Shown here one piece after another: positions 53,445 through 62,102 of a DNA stretch of 64,000 bases. The translations under genes were made by a program, and so were the position numbers. This DNA comes from Neobacillus cucumis (GTDB lineage: Bacteria > Bacillota > Bacilli > Bacillales_B > DSM-18226): positions 1 to 64,000 of the forward strand of contig NZ_JAMBOH010000023.1 in the NCBI RefSeq assembly GCF_023715505.1, in the 5' to 3' direction. A model generated the notes under the pieces. It did no database searches. It saw only the letters and a program-made list of their open reading frames with translations, and was not told the DNA's origin. The first letter of the stretch is position 1. Every line of letters starts with the position of its first letter.

Positions 53445-53755
53445 GGCAAGTGAACCTCCTTTCGCGTGCTCAATCGTTCCTCTTCCTTCAATCCACGGAC
53501 ATTGAAGACATGCACATGGAAACCAGGCTGAATATCTTCTGTAGCAATCCCCATACATTCCCCATATTTTAGGATTTTTCCATCCTTAGGGATCACTACC
53601 GTCGCAATTTTATGTCCATAAGGAATCGTCTTCCTAACTTCTACAGTTTCATCGCTCCCTTGAATAGAAAGCCATTCACCCTCACTTATGTTCCTAAGTG
53701 CCACGGCTACGTTATCATTCTCATTAAGCTTCAGTGCATTGTATTTTTGGCTCAT
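53441..53755 (-). CDS. UxaA-family dehydratase small subunit (SAF domain)
   Basis: 104 residues forming an SAF domain (NDNVAVALRNISEGEWL, TIPYGHKIATVVIPKDGKILKYGECMGIATEDIQPGFHVHVFNV), equivalent to the N-terminal part of E. coli UxaA or to separate small subunits such as those of two-gene altronate dehydratases and sulfolactate sulfo-lyase. The conserved GHKIA and KYGE elements are intact. Translation is coupled to the large subunit by an ATGA overlap. Confidence 0.85.
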   Translation of the reverse strand: MSQKYNALKLNENDNVAVALRNISEGEWLSIQGSDETVEVRKTIPYGHKIATVVIPKDGKILKYGECMGIATEDIQPGFHVHVFNVRGLKEEERLSTRKEVHLP

Positions 53756-53776
53756 TTCGTTCCCACCATCCTTTGT

Positions 53777-54901
53777 TTAAAAAGTCGTACCTACATGAGG
53801 TATAGAAAACTCACCGAGTTCCAGTTGTTCCAGACATGTTTGCTTACCGGAACAAATCTCGAGGAATTCTGAGATAACCGCTTCCACTTGAAGAGAAACA
53901 GGTTCGGATGTAACGGTGTAATCAATTAACTCATCAAACGCTTCGTTTTGATGCTGTGGTGCAATGGTCATACAAGGCAATGCCAGCGATCCCGTCAACA
54001 CCCCTCTATTGCTGACAATTAATACAAGGTTACAACCGCTCGAAGCCATATTCGATAAGGCCTCTACGATATTGCTTGGAACTGTTATCAAATGAAGCCC
54101 TTTTTCAGCGGGTATTTCGCTATATCCGAGCACACTTTTTATTGATTGGGTACCTGTCATCTCCGCTTCAAGACTGGCAAGTGTTTGTTCTGGTTCTGAA
54201 AAATTATCATGAGTGAGCGAGCCGTTGCTGACTTCCTTCCATCGTCGGCGCTGCAATCCCTCACCGGCCCGCTTCAAACGATTGCTCACCTCTTCATCAT
54301 CAGAACGTTGGGATAATAAAAGACCCGCTGGTTCTAAAGATTGTGAAAGGCCAAACAGGACATTTGCTCCCTGCTCCACTAAACTGTCCACCACCCCGCC
54401 TATAACAGGAGCAGCTTTTTCTAGGGAACCTTCATCTAAATCAACCGGTAAAATGCCAACCGACAGTGAGGAGATTGGCAGGCGCTCCCGCTGTTGACTT
54501 GATGCTTCCCGTGACCATTGTTCAGCTATTTCCACACCTCTATTAATCGTGTTTTCGCCACCTGCTAGCTGCTGAATCCCGATACCTTTTATCGGCTTGG
54601 TTTTTGGAATACTCTCTAGCAAGCCACTTACTTGATTCGTTTCGCAGCCTAAACCGACCAGCAGCGAGGCATAAAGGTTGGGGTTATCTGCGACCCCTGC
54701 TACCATATTTTTCGTTAATTTAAAATCGTCGCCGAGCTGCGCACAGCCATTACCATGAACAAATGGGACCGCACCATGAACCTTTTCGGCAATTTCCCGA
54801 GCCACTACACTGGAACAGACCACAGAACAGATCACCCCAATATGATTCCTGATTCCTGCCTTCCCATCATTTCGCTTGTACCCGTTAAAAGAATAGTCCA
54901 A
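53777..54901 (-). CDS. UxaA-family protein, divergent large subunit 2
   Basis: About 374 residues, related to the UxaA large domain (YKRNDGKAGIRNHIGVICSVVCSSVVA). The first half keeps the Cys motifs VHGNGCAQLGDDFKLTKNM and LLVGLGCETNQ. The second half has lost the GxxCGGSDxxSGxTANP and PGNxxGGLTTLEEKSLG motifs (it reads LSVGILPVDLDEGSLEKAAPVIGG). This is the mirror of the neighbouring large subunit. An ATG at 54919 is in frame, but the TTG at 54901 is 8 bases from AAGGGAG. It may complement large subunit 1 in one complex. Confidence 0.75.
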   Translation of the reverse strand: MDYSFNGYKRNDGKAGIRNHIGVICSVVCSSVVAREIAEKVHGAVPFVHGNGCAQLGDDFKLTKNMVAGVADNPNLYASLLVGLGCETNQVSGLLESIPKTKPIKGIGIQQLAGGENTINRGVEIAEQWSREASSQQRERLPISSLSVGILPVDLDEGSLEKAAPVIGGVVDSLVEQGANVLFGLSQSLEPAGLLLSQRSDDEEVSNRLKRAGEGLQRRRWKEVSNGSLTHDNFSEPEQTLASLEAEMTGTQSIKSVLGYSEIPAEKGLHLITVPSNIVEALSNMASSGCNLVLIVSNRGVLTGSLALPCMTIAPQHQNEAFDELIDYTVTSEPVSLQVEAVISEFLEICSGKQTCLEQLELGEFSIPHVGTTF

Positions 54902-54954
54902 CGATATCGCTCCCTTCATTTCCAGCAAATAAATAGTAGAAATACTGCAAAAAA

Positions 54955-56085
54955 TCAACCCAGATTTTCTTCGATACTGGTTTTCACTTCGGATGTTTGA
55001 ACCTCATTGTGGAACTCTACTTTCCCATCGATGCCGCGTCTCCTTTGATACTTATCAGCCAAGATAACAGCAATCGGAACTAGAAAGGCCGTCGTAATCG
55101 TCGAAATGGAGATTTGTGCCGATGCTATTGCCACAAGGCCATGATATACTTCTGCATCAGCAGCAGACATTAACCCTGAACCGCTGGCAACCGTTGCAGC
55201 CGCTGCAATCGCTGCAGGTGTGGCCACGGCATTTCCAGCCGTAGAGGCTTCCGCCCAAGGGGCAATAATACTTTTTTCACGGAATAGCTTGAAGGTAAGA
55301 GCCATCGTACCTCCTGAAATAAGAACGGTCATCAGTGCAAGAACCACGCCAGCCCCAACTACCTCAGGGTTAAAGAAGCTTGCCAAATTCATACCGGCCC
55401 CTAAAGCAAAGGCAAAAAACGGAATAACCAACGTTTCTCCAGCCGCTAAAAAGTTGCGGATTTCGTGATCCAAATTCCCTAATAACATACCAATTAAAAT
55501 CGGCAATAAGACAGCGATAAAAGCAATAAGCGGGAAGTTGGCACCCATCATACCAAGTGCCATCAAGGTAAAAAACGGCCCGTCATTCAGGGAGAGAATA
55601 GCCGTTGCTCCAACATCCGAACGATTTCCATATTGTCCCGTCAACGCCGCAAACATTCCCCCGTTACCATTTGTCATCGCGGCAATAATCGCCATCGTCG
55701 ATAGACCAAGGAAGCCATGAACGGGGTCGGACAGTATCCCCCAAATCATCCCGATGGCAAACCCAGCTAAATACTTGGAGGACGTCAATAGCACACCCTT
55801 CTTAAGTGCTTTTCCCCCGACACGGAGATTCATTTGGCTCCCGGCGCAAAACAAGAATAAGGCACACAGGGTGGAAGCACCATCCTTAAATAACGCCTGT
55901 GTAAAACCTCCGATTTTCATAAACTCATAGTTTCCATCCTCGTTAGGAGCCACTCCCAGTGATTTGAGGAGATCCATTATAAAGGGAAGATGCAGTTGAT
56001 CAATCGTATTAAACAAGGCTCCTGCTAGTAACGGGACAACCATGAGGCCGCCAGGGACTCTATCAATTGTTTGTTTAATTTTCAT
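54955..56085 (-). CDS. 2-keto-3-deoxygluconate permease (KdgT family)
   Basis: 376 residues with about ten membrane helices and the KdgT start IKQTIDRVPGGLMVVPLLAGALFNTI, plus LFCAGSQMNLRVGGKALKKGVLL and ASTAGNAVATPAAIAAA. Family members import 2-keto-3-deoxygluconate with protons; here the substrate could be another sugar acid used by the neighbouring dehydratase. A cre site lies 46 bases upstream of the start. Confidence 0.88.
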   Translation of the reverse strand: MKIKQTIDRVPGGLMVVPLLAGALFNTIDQLHLPFIMDLLKSLGVAPNEDGNYEFMKIGGFTQALFKDGASTLCALFLFCAGSQMNLRVGGKALKKGVLLTSSKYLAGFAIGMIWGILSDPVHGFLGLSTMAIIAAMTNGNGGMFAALTGQYGNRSDVGATAILSLNDGPFFTLMALGMMGANFPLIAFIAVLLPILIGMLLGNLDHEIRNFLAAGETLVIPFFAFALGAGMNLASFFNPEVVGAGVVLALMTVLISGGTMALTFKLFREKSIIAPWAEASTAGNAVATPAAIAAAATVASGSGLMSAADAEVYHGLVAIASAQISISTITTAFLVPIAVILADKYQRRRGIDGKVEFHNEVQTSEVKTSIEENLG

Positions 56086-56130
56086 TCTTTCACTCTCCTG
56101 TTTATATTTATAGATTTGAAAAAACAGCAG

Positions 56131-56144
56131 TGTAATCGTTTACA
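56131..56144. promoter_or_regulatory. cre site upstream of the KdgT-type gene
   Basis: TGTAATCGTTTACA matches the CcpA consensus TGWAANCGNTNWCA in all positions and is near-palindromic. It lies 46 bases before the permease start, within the likely promoter region, which suggests catabolite repression of the sugar-acid genes. Confidence 0.8.
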
Positions 56145-56188
56145 AATAATCTATAGGATTTCTGTTCATTCTTAGAAGAGAGTGGAGG

Positions 56189-56254
56189 CTGACTCGTAAG
56201 CAGGTTCACCTCACAACTCCATCGTATGGGGTCTAAATGCTTATCCTGAGTCAG
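56189..56254 (-). other. Long-range inverted repeat in leader of the kdgT-type gene
   Basis: CTGACTC pairs with GAGTCAG over 52 bases, with AGCA/TGCT pairing inside. It lies between the FAH-family gene's stop and the permease start. It may be a terminator without a T-run or a structured leader. Confidence 0.4.
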
Positions 56255-56281
56255 TCGGTTTATAACATATCTAGAAGAAAT

Positions 56282-57241
56282 TTACTTAGAGGTTAAAAGG
56301 GTCTTGTCTGATGAATGTTGGATGTTTTTTGAATCATTTTTTACATGATTAGTGAGCGTGCCAATTTTTTCAATGGAAATGGATAACATGTCTCCTTCCT
56401 TCAACCACACTTGAGGATTTCTGCCCATTCCTACTCCTGGAGGTGTCCCCGTTGCAATCAGATCACCTGGCTTTAACGTCATGCTCTGAGATAAGTAGGA
56501 AACGATGGTTGGAATCGTAAAAATTAAATTCGATGTATTGGATTGCTGCATCATTTCATCATTTAACGTCAGCGAAATGTCTAGCTGATGCGGATCTCCG
56601 ACCTCTTCTTTTGTGACTATCACTGGCCCTATAGGTGCAAAAGTATCCGCCGACTTTCCACGAGACCATTGGCCGTCTGCAAATTGAAGATCTCTGGCAC
56701 TGACGTCATTCATAATCGTGTAACCAAACACATAATCCTCCGCTTCCGCTTCTGACACACACTTTGCTTCTTTTCCAATCACAATCGCAAGTTCTGCTTC
56801 ATAATCAACTTGCTGGGAATTGATCGGCAGTACAATGGCGTCCTTATCTCCAATGATGGTATTGGCATACTTTGAAAAAATAACCGGTGAGGGTGGCGGC
56901 TCCATGTTGGTTTCTCTACAGTGGTCTAGGTAGTTTAGACCGACACAGATGATTTTTTCCGGCTGCGAGATGGGGGCTAATACCTCTACATCCGCCAAGG
57001 AGGTCTTATTAAGGTCCTGTTTTTCCGAATCATTCTCATAACACTGAAGAAGGGCTTCTATATAAGGAAGCAAGGTTTCACTTTGTTCAATAAACTGCTT
57101 CATATCATCAGGAATCACCCAGCCTTGTGAAAGCTGCTCCTTGTAACGTGCATTCAAATCGCCTGCATGTAAAACTTGATCTCCTGCTGCAATGATTCCA
57201 AGCTGTGGACCCGATTCACTACGGTAAGTAACGAATTTCAT
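56282..57241 (-). CDS. Fumarylacetoacetate hydrolase family protein, possible 2-keto-3-deoxy sugar acid dehydratase
   Basis: 319 residues with the FAH catalytic core: [73 protein letters not shown] and [18 protein letters not shown]. The metal-binding Glu and Asp residues are present. FAH-family members include 2-keto-3-deoxy-D-arabinonate dehydratase, which forms alpha-ketoglutarate semialdehyde. As a dehydrogenase likely specific for that aldehyde is in the same cluster, this role fits well, but acylpyruvate or other beta-diketone hydrolysis is possible. Confidence 0.8.
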   Translation of the reverse strand: MKFVTYRSESGPQLGIIAAGDQVLHAGDLNARYKEQLSQGWVIPDDMKQFIEQSETLLPYIEALLQCYENDSEKQDLNKTSLADVEVLAPISQPEKIICVGLNYLDHCRETNMEPPPSPVIFSKYANTIIGDKDAIVLPINSQQVDYEAELAIVIGKEAKCVSEAEAEDYVFGYTIMNDVSARDLQFADGQWSRGKSADTFAPIGPVIVTKEEVGDPHQLDISLTLNDEMMQQSNTSNLIFTIPTIVSYLSQSMTLKPGDLIATGTPPGVGMGRNPQVWLKEGDMLSISIEKIGTLTNHVKNDSKNIQHSSDKTLLTSK

Positions 57242-57277
57242 CTTAAATTCCTCCCAGTAATTTTTTAAGAAATGCAG

Positions 57278-58228
57278 TTATACACTAGCCGTTGCAGATA
57301 CAATCTTTGGAATCCCTAGTCCTTCAGCACCTAGTTTGGATGTTTTAGCCTCAGGATAATATCGTTCAATCATTTGGACGCCTAGCGCCGCACGGCGGAC
57401 ACGTTCTTTCACCAGTGAAATGTTGGTACTTTCCCATTGTCTTCCGGATGGGTACACATCTGGATGATTCCGCAGACCGAATTTAATGTACACCGGTGCC
57501 AATACACGAATAATTTCCGGAATTTCATAGTAGCGGAGGAAACCGCCCAAATTATCTGGCACCTCTACATATAAATCGATTGGGATATCAATTGCTTGGC
57601 GGATGGCAGCAAGCTTATGCAGCGTCAATGCAGTAGGAACATTATACGTTCCTGCTCCTAGGTCCTGCATTAGCCTTACGGACACTGGATTGGCCGCACC
57701 CATTTGAACCGATACCTTCACCACAAAGTCCTCCGGCAGCTGGCCCTGTTTTTTCATTTCTTTTGTCAGTATCAAGAGGCCCTCATCCGCCACTAGTGCT
57801 CCCCGCAGTCCAAGTCTGGCGCCTCTTTTTAAATCCTCCATGGCATAAACAAGCTGGTCGGCTCCTTCATGGCGCAAAGCAATCGACTTTCCACCGTCCG
57901 TCAGCGGCTGTGCACTAATATCCCAGGTGCCCCTCGGTCCAACAAACAAACTAAGTTCCATTCCTCTTTCGGCTGTCATCCTGCACATTTCCAAAATTTC
58001 TTCGTCTGTTTGGAGCATAATTCCGCTTCCCTGCGATACCCGGTGAATCGTTAAACCATAGCGGTCGATTTCATCCAACATCTCTCTTAATGCGACTGGT
58101 CCTTCTACACTTGGAAGTTCAATCCGGTATTGCGCCCCATCTGGAAATGTTTTGGTGGAAGTAGGCAGGTCCCTTAAATCAGTTGATGGATAACCAAGTT
58201 TTTCTAAAAGTTCTCTAGATTCTCTCAC
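57278..58228 (-). CDS. TIM-barrel-like protein (U32-peptidase-like) of unknown role
   Basis: About 316 residues. Segments such as YGLTIHRVSQGSGIML, MELSLFVGPRGTWD, GALVADEGLLIL, DFVVKVSVQMGAANPVS, IDLYVEVPDNLGGFLRYYEI and PVYIKFGLRNHPDVYP alternate strands and helices like a barrel, resembling proteins annotated as U32-peptidase-like. I cannot assign a reaction. The frame reaches a TTG at 58333, but the GTG at 58228 (VRESRELLEKLGYP) follows GAAGG and is likelier. It lies in the sugar-acid operon between the aldehyde dehydrogenase and the FAH-type gene, so an isomerase or aldolase-like role is conceivable. Confidence 0.6.
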   Translation of the reverse strand: MRESRELLEKLGYPSTDLRDLPTSTKTFPDGAQYRIELPSVEGPVALREMLDEIDRYGLTIHRVSQGSGIMLQTDEEILEMCRMTAERGMELSLFVGPRGTWDISAQPLTDGGKSIALRHEGADQLVYAMEDLKRGARLGLRGALVADEGLLILTKEMKKQGQLPEDFVVKVSVQMGAANPVSVRLMQDLGAGTYNVPTALTLHKLAAIRQAIDIPIDLYVEVPDNLGGFLRYYEIPEIIRVLAPVYIKFGLRNHPDVYPSGRQWESTNISLVKERVRRAALGVQMIERYYPEAKTSKLGAEGLGIPKIVSATASV

Positions 58229-58422
58229 TTTTTTTTTACCTTCTTTCGCGATATTTTTATAGTGAAGCGCTTTCTTTATTGTTCTATTAAATACTAAGAG
58301 ATTTCTACATTCCTTTGCTCCAGATCTAGTCAACTGGATATGGTAGAAACCCCTTAGAGACTCCTGAAAAAAAGATTATGCCTGCACGACTACACTGGAA
58401 CCGCTAAACTTTCTTGCTTTTC

Positions 58423-59889
58423 TTACCCTTTAATAAAGACGGTTTTAATCGCCGTGAAAAATTCTTTTGCCGCCTCTCCTTGTTCACGGGAGCCTGTGCT
58501 GGATGCTTTCATCCCGCCAAACGGTGCCTGCAGCTCGACTCCTGCGCTCTCCGCATTTATGCGTACCAGACCTGCTTCAATTTCATCAATAAATTCCAGT
58601 AGCGTTGCAATATTAGTTGTAAAAATCGATGCACTCAATCCATATTTCGTATCATTGGCAAATTCAATCGCTTCTTGTAAATCAGCTGCTTTGATAAGAG
58701 CCGCAACCGGACCAAAAATTTCCTCTTGGGCTATGGCCATTTTAGGTTTCACATGTTCAAAAATGGCAGGTGTAACATAAAATCCTTGACTATACTCCCC
58801 GCCGGTCAACGTTTCTCCACCGTAAATAAGTGAAGCGCCCTCTGCCTTTCCCTTTTCAATATAGCTTCGCACTGTATTGAACTGACTTTCACTGGCACAT
58901 GGCCCCATCCATATTCCTTCTTGTAAACCATTGCCGACGGTTATTTTTTTCGTGGCTTCTATTAATTTCTCTTTAAAGTCTTCGTAAACGGCCGTTTCCA
59001 CAATGACCCGACTAGAAGCGGTACATTTTTGACCGGTGGAACGGAATCCCCCGCTGATTACAGCTTCAACCGCGGCATCTAAATCGGCATCCTTTGTCAC
59101 AATCACAGGGTTTTTGCCGCCCATCTCCAATTGGAATTTAATCCCCCTTGCAGCCGCTGATTTTGCCACTCCTGCACCAACAGTTTCCGATCCGGTGAAG
59201 GTAATGGCGTTTAGCAGTGGATGATCAATCAAACTCTGACCGATGATGGCCCCCGAACCGGTGATAAAATTTAACACTCCAGCTGGAAAGCCTGCTTTTG
59301 CAAAGCATTCAACTACCTTTGCTGCCGTTACAGCCGCCTCTGTTGCGGGTTTGAAAACGACGGTATTTCCATAAACAAGAGCCGGTGCAATTTTCCAGAT
59401 TGGAATGGCAACAGGGAAATTCCATGGAGTGATTACGCCAACAACTCCAAGAGGAACTCTCTTCGTGAACATTAATGCCTCCGAATCAGAAGATGGAATC
59501 ACATCCCCCTCCTTCCTCATACCTTCCCCAGCATAATAACGAAGAATGGCCACGCCACGGGCTGTTTCCCCTTTGGCTTCCGGAAGGGTTTTACCCATTT
59601 CCCTTGTTAATGTTTCAGCAATCTCATCCAAGTTCTCTTCTAAAATATTTGCAGCCTTAAATAAAAGCTGGCCACGGGCAGCCTGCCCCAGTTTGCGCCA
59701 GTTTTTTTTCGCTTGATGAGCGGCAAGGACCGCTTTTTCAAGGTCTTCAACGGTAGAATTTTGCACAAAGCCGACGATTTCTTCTTTATTTGCCGGATTA
59801 ATACTGGGGATGACTTTCTCAGAGTCTGATTCCTGCCATTCATTGTTAATAAAATTTTTAAACGCTTTCACATTTGTGTCGATTAGCAT
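58423..59889 (-). CDS. Aldehyde dehydrogenase, likely alpha-ketoglutarate semialdehyde dehydrogenase
   Basis: 488 residues of the NAD(P)-dependent ALDH superfamily: [39 protein letters not shown], catalytic Glu in [11 protein letters not shown] and Cys in [26 protein letters not shown]. It is closest in pattern to 2,5-dioxovalerate (alpha-ketoglutarate semialdehyde) dehydrogenases such as GucD/YcbD, which end non-phosphorylating pentonate and aldarate pathways. The ribosome binding site is GGGAG. It follows the IclR regulator gene and is the first enzyme gene of the cluster. Confidence 0.85.
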   Translation of the reverse strand: MLIDTNVKAFKNFINNEWQESDSEKVIPSINPANKEEIVGFVQNSTVEDLEKAVLAAHQAKKNWRKLGQAARGQLLFKAANILEENLDEIAETLTREMGKTLPEAKGETARGVAILRYYAGEGMRKEGDVIPSSDSEALMFTKRVPLGVVGVITPWNFPVAIPIWKIAPALVYGNTVVFKPATEAAVTAAKVVECFAKAGFPAGVLNFITGSGAIIGQSLIDHPLLNAITFTGSETVGAGVAKSAAARGIKFQLEMGGKNPVIVTKDADLDAAVEAVISGGFRSTGQKCTASSRVIVETAVYEDFKEKLIEATKKITVGNGLQEGIWMGPCASESQFNTVRSYIEKGKAEGASLIYGGETLTGGEYSQGFYVTPAIFEHVKPKMAIAQEEIFGPVAALIKAADLQEAIEFANDTKYGLSASIFTTNIATLLEFIDEIEAGLVRINAESAGVELQAPFGGMKASSTGSREQGEAAKEFFTAIKTVFIKG

Positions 59890-60012
59890 TAAAGTCCCAC
59901 TCCCTTTGGCAAAAATGTATTTGGATCTTTTGCTTTATATCTGCCGGCCTAAGCCGGTTTGAAATGTATTCCGTTTTTTTGCGGCCTTAACTTGGACATA
60001 GCCTATTTAGAA

Positions 60013-60795
60013 CTATTTATTCGGTTCTTTACTTTGGGAGCCGGCATAGCCGGCAAGCTGTGATAAGCGGCTGGCTAGCAGGAGGATTTCCTCTTTTGCC
60101 GCCTCTCTCTTCTGTTCCCAGCTATTGGTCATCATCGTAAAACTAACACTAGCGATCATTTTATTCTCAAAGTTATAGACTGGCGCTGCTACACAATGAA
60201 ATCCTAAAGAAGCCTCCTGATTCTCGATGGCATAACCGTTTTTCTTCGCCTCTTGCAGGTTCTCATAAAGAGTATCGATGTCTGAAATCGTAAACTCCGT
60301 TTTTTTCTTCAACGGTTCTTGAAGAATTTTTTTCAGTTCTGCTTCAGAAAATTTCGTTAATTGCATTTTTCCAATGGCAGAGGCATAGGCAGGAAAACGC
60401 ATACCGGGGTCTGTAACCAGGCGGACGCGTGAATCCCCTTCCATTTTTCCTAAATAAATGACATCGCCTTCCTCTAAAATCCCTAATTGGATATGTTCAT
60501 TTATTTTATGAACCGAACGAGCAGCCTCTTTATAGAAGGACTGGACAATATTAAACTGTTGAAAATAAGCTGCCCCAATCCCCGCCAAGGCAGGACCTAA
60601 AGAGTAAGTATCACCTTCCCCCTTGGTGACCCACTTTAATGTTTCCAACGTATTCAGCAGAGAAAATAGGGAGCTTTTATTCATTTCCAGTCTTTTAGAC
60701 AACTCAATCAACCTCAGCTGATTGGGAAACTCTCCAATAAGTCTCAAAACCCTATCAGCCCGCTCAATAGCCGGAACCCAATACTTTTCCTTCAT
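60013..60795 (-). CDS. IclR-family transcriptional regulator (KdgR-like)
   Basis: 260 residues: N-terminal winged helix (IERADRVLRLIGEFPNQLRLIELSKRLEMNKSSLFSLLNTLETLKWV) and IclR effector domain (YLGKMEGDSRVRLVTDPGMRFPAYASAIGKMQLTKFSE...GYAIENQEASLGFHCVAAPVYNFENKMIASVSFTMM). It heads the sugar-acid cluster and probably controls it in response to a keto-sugar acid. A short CCGGCC/GCCGG hairpin (about 59943) lies between it and the dehydrogenase gene. Confidence 0.88.
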   Translation of the reverse strand: MKEKYWVPAIERADRVLRLIGEFPNQLRLIELSKRLEMNKSSLFSLLNTLETLKWVTKGEGDTYSLGPALAGIGAAYFQQFNIVQSFYKEAARSVHKINEHIQLGILEEGDVIYLGKMEGDSRVRLVTDPGMRFPAYASAIGKMQLTKFSEAELKKILQEPLKKKTEFTISDIDTLYENLQEAKKNGYAIENQEASLGFHCVAAPVYNFENKMIASVSFTMMTNSWEQKREAAKEEILLLASRLSQLAGYAGSQSKEPNK

Positions 60796-60874
60796 TACCT
60801 ATCACTTCACTTCTGTTGGTTTATTATAATAAACCAAGTTTTAAATATTAAACTTCTAAAGTCATTCTATCACA

Positions 60875-61081
60875 CTAGTTGGAATTTTCAAATAATTTTT
60901 TAGAAAAAAAAACATCTTGGAAGCATGGGGACGGTTCTTCTGCTTCGGGGCCATACCTTTTAGAGAAGGAGTGAGGCTCGTGGAAGTAGTCATCCCACTC
61001 ATTGGGAGGCAGATTTCCCCATTGTGGTAACCCTTTTTCTGCTTTACCGGATCGAGTCAAAGTTAGATTTAGTGGTTCCAT
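60875..61081 (-). CDS. Possible small gene whose 3' end is a REP-like repeat
   Basis: A 68-codon frame. Residues 1-43 (MEPLNLTLTRSGKAEKGLPQ, WGNLPPNEWDDYFHEPHSFS, KRYG) look protein-like, while the rest (PEAEEPSPCFQDVFF) is just the translation of the half repeat at 60919-60947. It may be a gene truncated by repeat insertion or chance. I do not recognise it. It fills much of the 435-base gap between the IclR and transaldolase genes. Confidence 0.3.
   Translation of the reverse strand: MEPLNLTLTRSGKAEKGLPQWGNLPPNEWDDYFHEPHSFSKRYGPEAEEPSPCFQDVFFSKKLFENSN
60919..60947. repeat. REP-like half repeat, copy 11
   Basis: GGAAGCATGGGGACGGTTCT TCTGCTTCG, a left arm without a matching right arm nearby in close spacing; halves of the opposite orientation lie at 61146 and 61189. 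Confidence 0.75.
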
Positions 61082-61145
61082 TCATACAAAACTTCCCGAC
61101 GAAAGAAGCCTTTATGAAATAGAAGATGGACAATCCGTAAAAAGA

Positions 61146-61217
61146 GGCATGAGAACCGTCATCACGCTTCCTATTTATCACGAAAAAAAGAAGCATGAGG
61201 ACTGTCCCCATGCTTCC
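61146..61217. repeat. REP-like half repeats, copy 12 (two right arms in tandem)
   Basis: GGCATGAGAACCGTCATCAC GCTTCC at 61146-61171 and GAAGCATGAGGACTGTCCCC ATGCTTCC at 61189-61217. Both are diverged and in the same orientation, ending just before the transaldolase-type gene's stop. Confidence 0.75.
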
Positions 61218-61230
61218 AACAAGGCTTATT

Positions 61231-61896
61231 TTAGGTAAGAGTTTTTTCCCAATCGGCAGCGAATTTTTCCATGCCTTGATCGGTAAGTGGATGCTTGGCC
61301 AGCTGTGCGATTACGCTATAAGGAATGGTTGCAATGTCTGCACCAGCCATAGCGACACGAGTGACATGGTCTGGGTGGCGGACAGAAGCCGCAATAATTT
61401 GTGTATCCAAGTTATGGACACGGAATAACGTAGCAATTCTTTCGACTAATTGGACTCCATCTTCAGATATATCATCTAAACGTCCTAAAAATGGAGAAAC
61501 ATATGTAGCACCTGCTCGAGCAGCTAATAATGCTTGGTTAACAGTAAAGATAAGAGTAACGTTTGTTTTAACGCCTTTTTTTGCAAGATAACGGCACGCT
61601 TCCAAGCCTTCTAACGTCATAGGAAGTTTAATCGTTACCTTAGAGTCACCACCATTAATCTTGATCAGTTCTTCTGCTTGAGCAATCATTTCTTCTGCTG
61701 TTACAGCATCAGGAGTGACTTCCGCAGAAACGGATTCAACCTCTGGGACCGCTTGACAGATTTCAGCAATACGATCTTCAAATCTTACTCCTTCTTTTGC
61801 TACTAAGGAAGGGTTAGTGTTAACACCAGCTAACACACCTATTCTATAGGCCTTTTTAATATCCTCTAGGTTGGCAGTATCAATAAATAGTTTCAT
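61231..61896 (-). CDS. Transaldolase / fructose-6-phosphate aldolase-like protein
   Basis: 221 residues of the small (TalC/FSA) transaldolase group: [34 protein letters not shown], the Schiff-base Lys in [54 protein letters not shown] and [12 protein letters not shown]. Length and motifs do not separate transaldolase from fructose-6-phosphate aldolase. It is flanked by repeats and next to a ROK regulator and polyol-type dehydrogenase, so it could serve a sugar alcohol pathway. Confidence 0.9.
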   Translation of the reverse strand: MKLFIDTANLEDIKKAYRIGVLAGVNTNPSLVAKEGVRFEDRIAEICQAVPEVESVSAEVTPDAVTAEEMIAQAEELIKINGGDSKVTIKLPMTLEGLEACRYLAKKGVKTNVTLIFTVNQALLAARAGATYVSPFLGRLDDISEDGVQLVERIATLFRVHNLDTQIIAASVRHPDHVTRVAMAGADIATIPYSVIAQLAKHPLTDQGMEKFAADWEKTLT

Positions 61897-62035
61897 AACG
61901 AAGTTGCGCCTCTTTTCAGAATTTATTATACAACCTACTTTGTGAAAACCTTATCAAAATTAAATTATTACAGATAGTGTTAACTTCTGAGTGCCTGAAA
62001 CCTAATTTACTAGATTAATAGTGTTTATTTTAGAT

Positions 62036-62100
62036 CAGAACCGTCCGTCCCCATGATTGATGCACAAAAAAAGAAGCAAGAGAACCGTCCCCTCACTTCC
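62036..62100. repeat. REP-like half repeats, copy 13
   Basis: A diverged arm CAGAACCGTCCGTCCCCATG at 62036 and a second arm GAAGCAAGAGAACCGTCCCC TCACTTCC at 62073-62100, same orientation, 2 bases from the ROK gene stop. Confidence 0.75.
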
Positions 62101-62102
62101 TA

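Noticed and set aside
58255..58275. cre-like GTGAAGCGCTTTCT upstream of the barrel protein gene
   Set aside because: One base is missing from the symmetric consensus and it falls within the extended open frame; only the central GCGC core matches.
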